A DNA stretch of 64,000 bases, taken from assembly GCF_000812565.1 (NCBI RefSeq), contig NZ_JTAM01000037.1, positions 1 through 64,000 of the forward strand, given 5' to 3'. The notes beneath the pieces are model-generated. The model was not told the origin of the DNA, ran no database searches, and saw only the letters and a program-made list of their open reading frames with translations. Shown here piece by piece: positions 63,280 to 64,000 of this stretch (within the stretch, counting starts at the first letter, position 1; each line of letters opens with the position of its first letter). Source of the stretch: Flammeovirga sp. OC4. Lineage in GTDB: Bacteria > Bacteroidota > Bacteroidia > Cytophagales > Flammeovirgaceae. The translations under genes and the position numbers were made by a program.

Positions 63280-63345
63280 CAAAATTAAGGGTCAAATTAT
63301 AGTTCGTTAATTACCAATGTTTAAAATATAGGTAAACTACCTAGA
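63280..63345 (-). promoter_or_regulatory. Promoter and palindrome of the outer-membrane protein gene
   Basis: On the minus strand TAATTTTG (63287-63280) fits TAnnTTTG, 41 bases before the ATG. Upstream, TAGGTA-AAC-TACCTA (63331-63345) is a perfect dyad, at a distance suited to an activator site. Confidence 0.45.
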
Positions 63346-63531
63346 CGGTAATTAATAGTTCTTTTTGGATCTCTAATAAATATATTATTTTACTTTAAAA
63401 AATCATACGTATTGAAGTGCTTATTCTTATTGAAAATCAATAAAATCACCTTTGGATTTGAACATTGTTACGGAAACCTAATTTTATTATAATATTTCTG
63501 CTCAGCTTTACATTTTACAGCAACAGGATCA

Positions 63532-64000
63532 TTACTTGCTTTCACGAACTTCTTCCGAAGGTCTTTTCCCAAGAAACTGCTTATACACTCTACTGAAATG
63601 TGATAAATCAGTATACCCTAGCTCAATCGCAATCTGAGTAAAATCATGATTCGTGGTTCTGATTCTTCTTTGTCCTTCCAATACTCTCTGATGATTAAAA
63701 AACTGTAGAATTGGCATTTTAAAAACACTTTTAAATCCTCTCTGTAGCTTAGATTTACTCATTCCTTTTGAGGCACTAAGCACTGCTACATTAGGGATTT
63801 TAGTGAAGTCGGCAATTATTTCATCTTTCAATTTTAGCATCGTGTCTAAATCATCAGGATGAATGTCATAGGCAATATTCTTTAACTTATTAGAAATTCC
63901 ATGTGCTCTAAGTTTGGTGATTATTTCTATTCCTTTCGCTAAAAACAACCCTCTTCTCACTTCCATATCGTCCATGACTTTATACATTTCATTAATTAAA
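63532..64000 (-). CDS. AraC-family regulator 3, cut by the window end
   Basis: The C-terminal ~155 residues of a third regulator in the same family as those at 53612 and 58548. Matching blocks: RRGLFLAKGIEIITKL, DIHPDDLDTMLKLKDEIIADFTKIPNVAVL, GMSKSKLQRGFKSVFKMPILQFFNHQR and FTQIAIELGYTDLSHFSRVYKQFLGKRPS. The frame stays open to the window edge, so the start is outside. It is upstream of the outer-membrane protein gene on the same strand; a further sulfatase unit may follow beyond the window. Confidence 0.85.
   Translation of the reverse strand, partial: LINEMYKVMDDMEVRRGLFLAKGIEIITKLRAHGISNKLKNIAYDIHPDDLDTMLKLKDEIIADFTKIPNVAVLSASKGMSKSKLQRGFKSVFKMPILQFFNHQRVLEGQRRIRTTNHDFTQIAIELGYTDLSHFSRVYKQFLGKRPSEEVRESK

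Noticed and set aside
1-64000. Reverse transcriptase, retron or group II intron as a source of the structured repeats.
   Set aside because: No reading frame in the window contains a reverse transcriptase YxDD-type core or intron domain V-like sequence that I could find.

Overview
The window is AT-rich and gene-dense. It looks like a marine polysaccharide-degrading member of the Bacteroidota, probably a Cytophagales bacterium such as Flammeovirga (an inference from content; no rRNA gene is present). Support comes from a SusC/SusD pair, many lipoprotein glycosidases, formylglycine-dependent sulfatases, a type IX secretion tail, reg_prop/Y_Y_Y and AraC regulators, and -7 boxes of the Bacteroidota form TAnnTTTG.

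Layout. 1-6.5 kb: a decayed SEC-C gene, a very large exonuclease-RecQ-UvrD fusion helicase and two unknown genes. 7-13.2 kb: an LCIB-type beta-carbonic anhydrase homologue, an HxlR regulator divergent from a SnoaL-like gene pair, a bestrophin operon and a membrane-bound SpoIIE/PP2C phosphatase. 13.3-19.5 kb: GH2 beta-galactosidase-like enzyme, S1 sulfatase and GH29 fucosidase, suggesting attack on a sulfated, fucose- and galactose-containing glycan. 19.8-32.4 kb: a polysaccharide utilisation locus (GH3, SusC, SusD, LamG lipoprotein, GH144-like enzyme) with its own membrane regulator; its enzymes best fit beta-1,2-glucan. 33-38.2 kb: small AT-rich orphan genes, some immunity-protein-like, partly flanked by two copies of a ~200-bp repeat. 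38.6-41.5 kb: a tight four-gene operon (DUF3050, DUF4269, NADAR, methyltransferase). 41.8-51 kb: a secreted sulfatase, a GDE-like amylo-alpha-1,6-glucosidase and a divergent GH38 alpha-mannosidase. 51-64 kb: three paralogous ~785-aa sulfatases interleaved with AraC regulators, a metallopeptidase and an outer-membrane protein.

The least explained content is intergenic. (i) A family of short hairpins whose outer stems change by compensatory substitution while an AC / GC-stem / TTAA core stays fixed. (ii) A ~392-bp non-coding mobile element with inverted ends and 5-bp target duplications, which carries one of those hairpins; four copies are visible, two of them intact. (iii) A pair of ~200-bp repeats that differ by the precise presence or absence of one hairpin. 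No CRISPR array, tRNA, rRNA, integrase or transposase gene was found.
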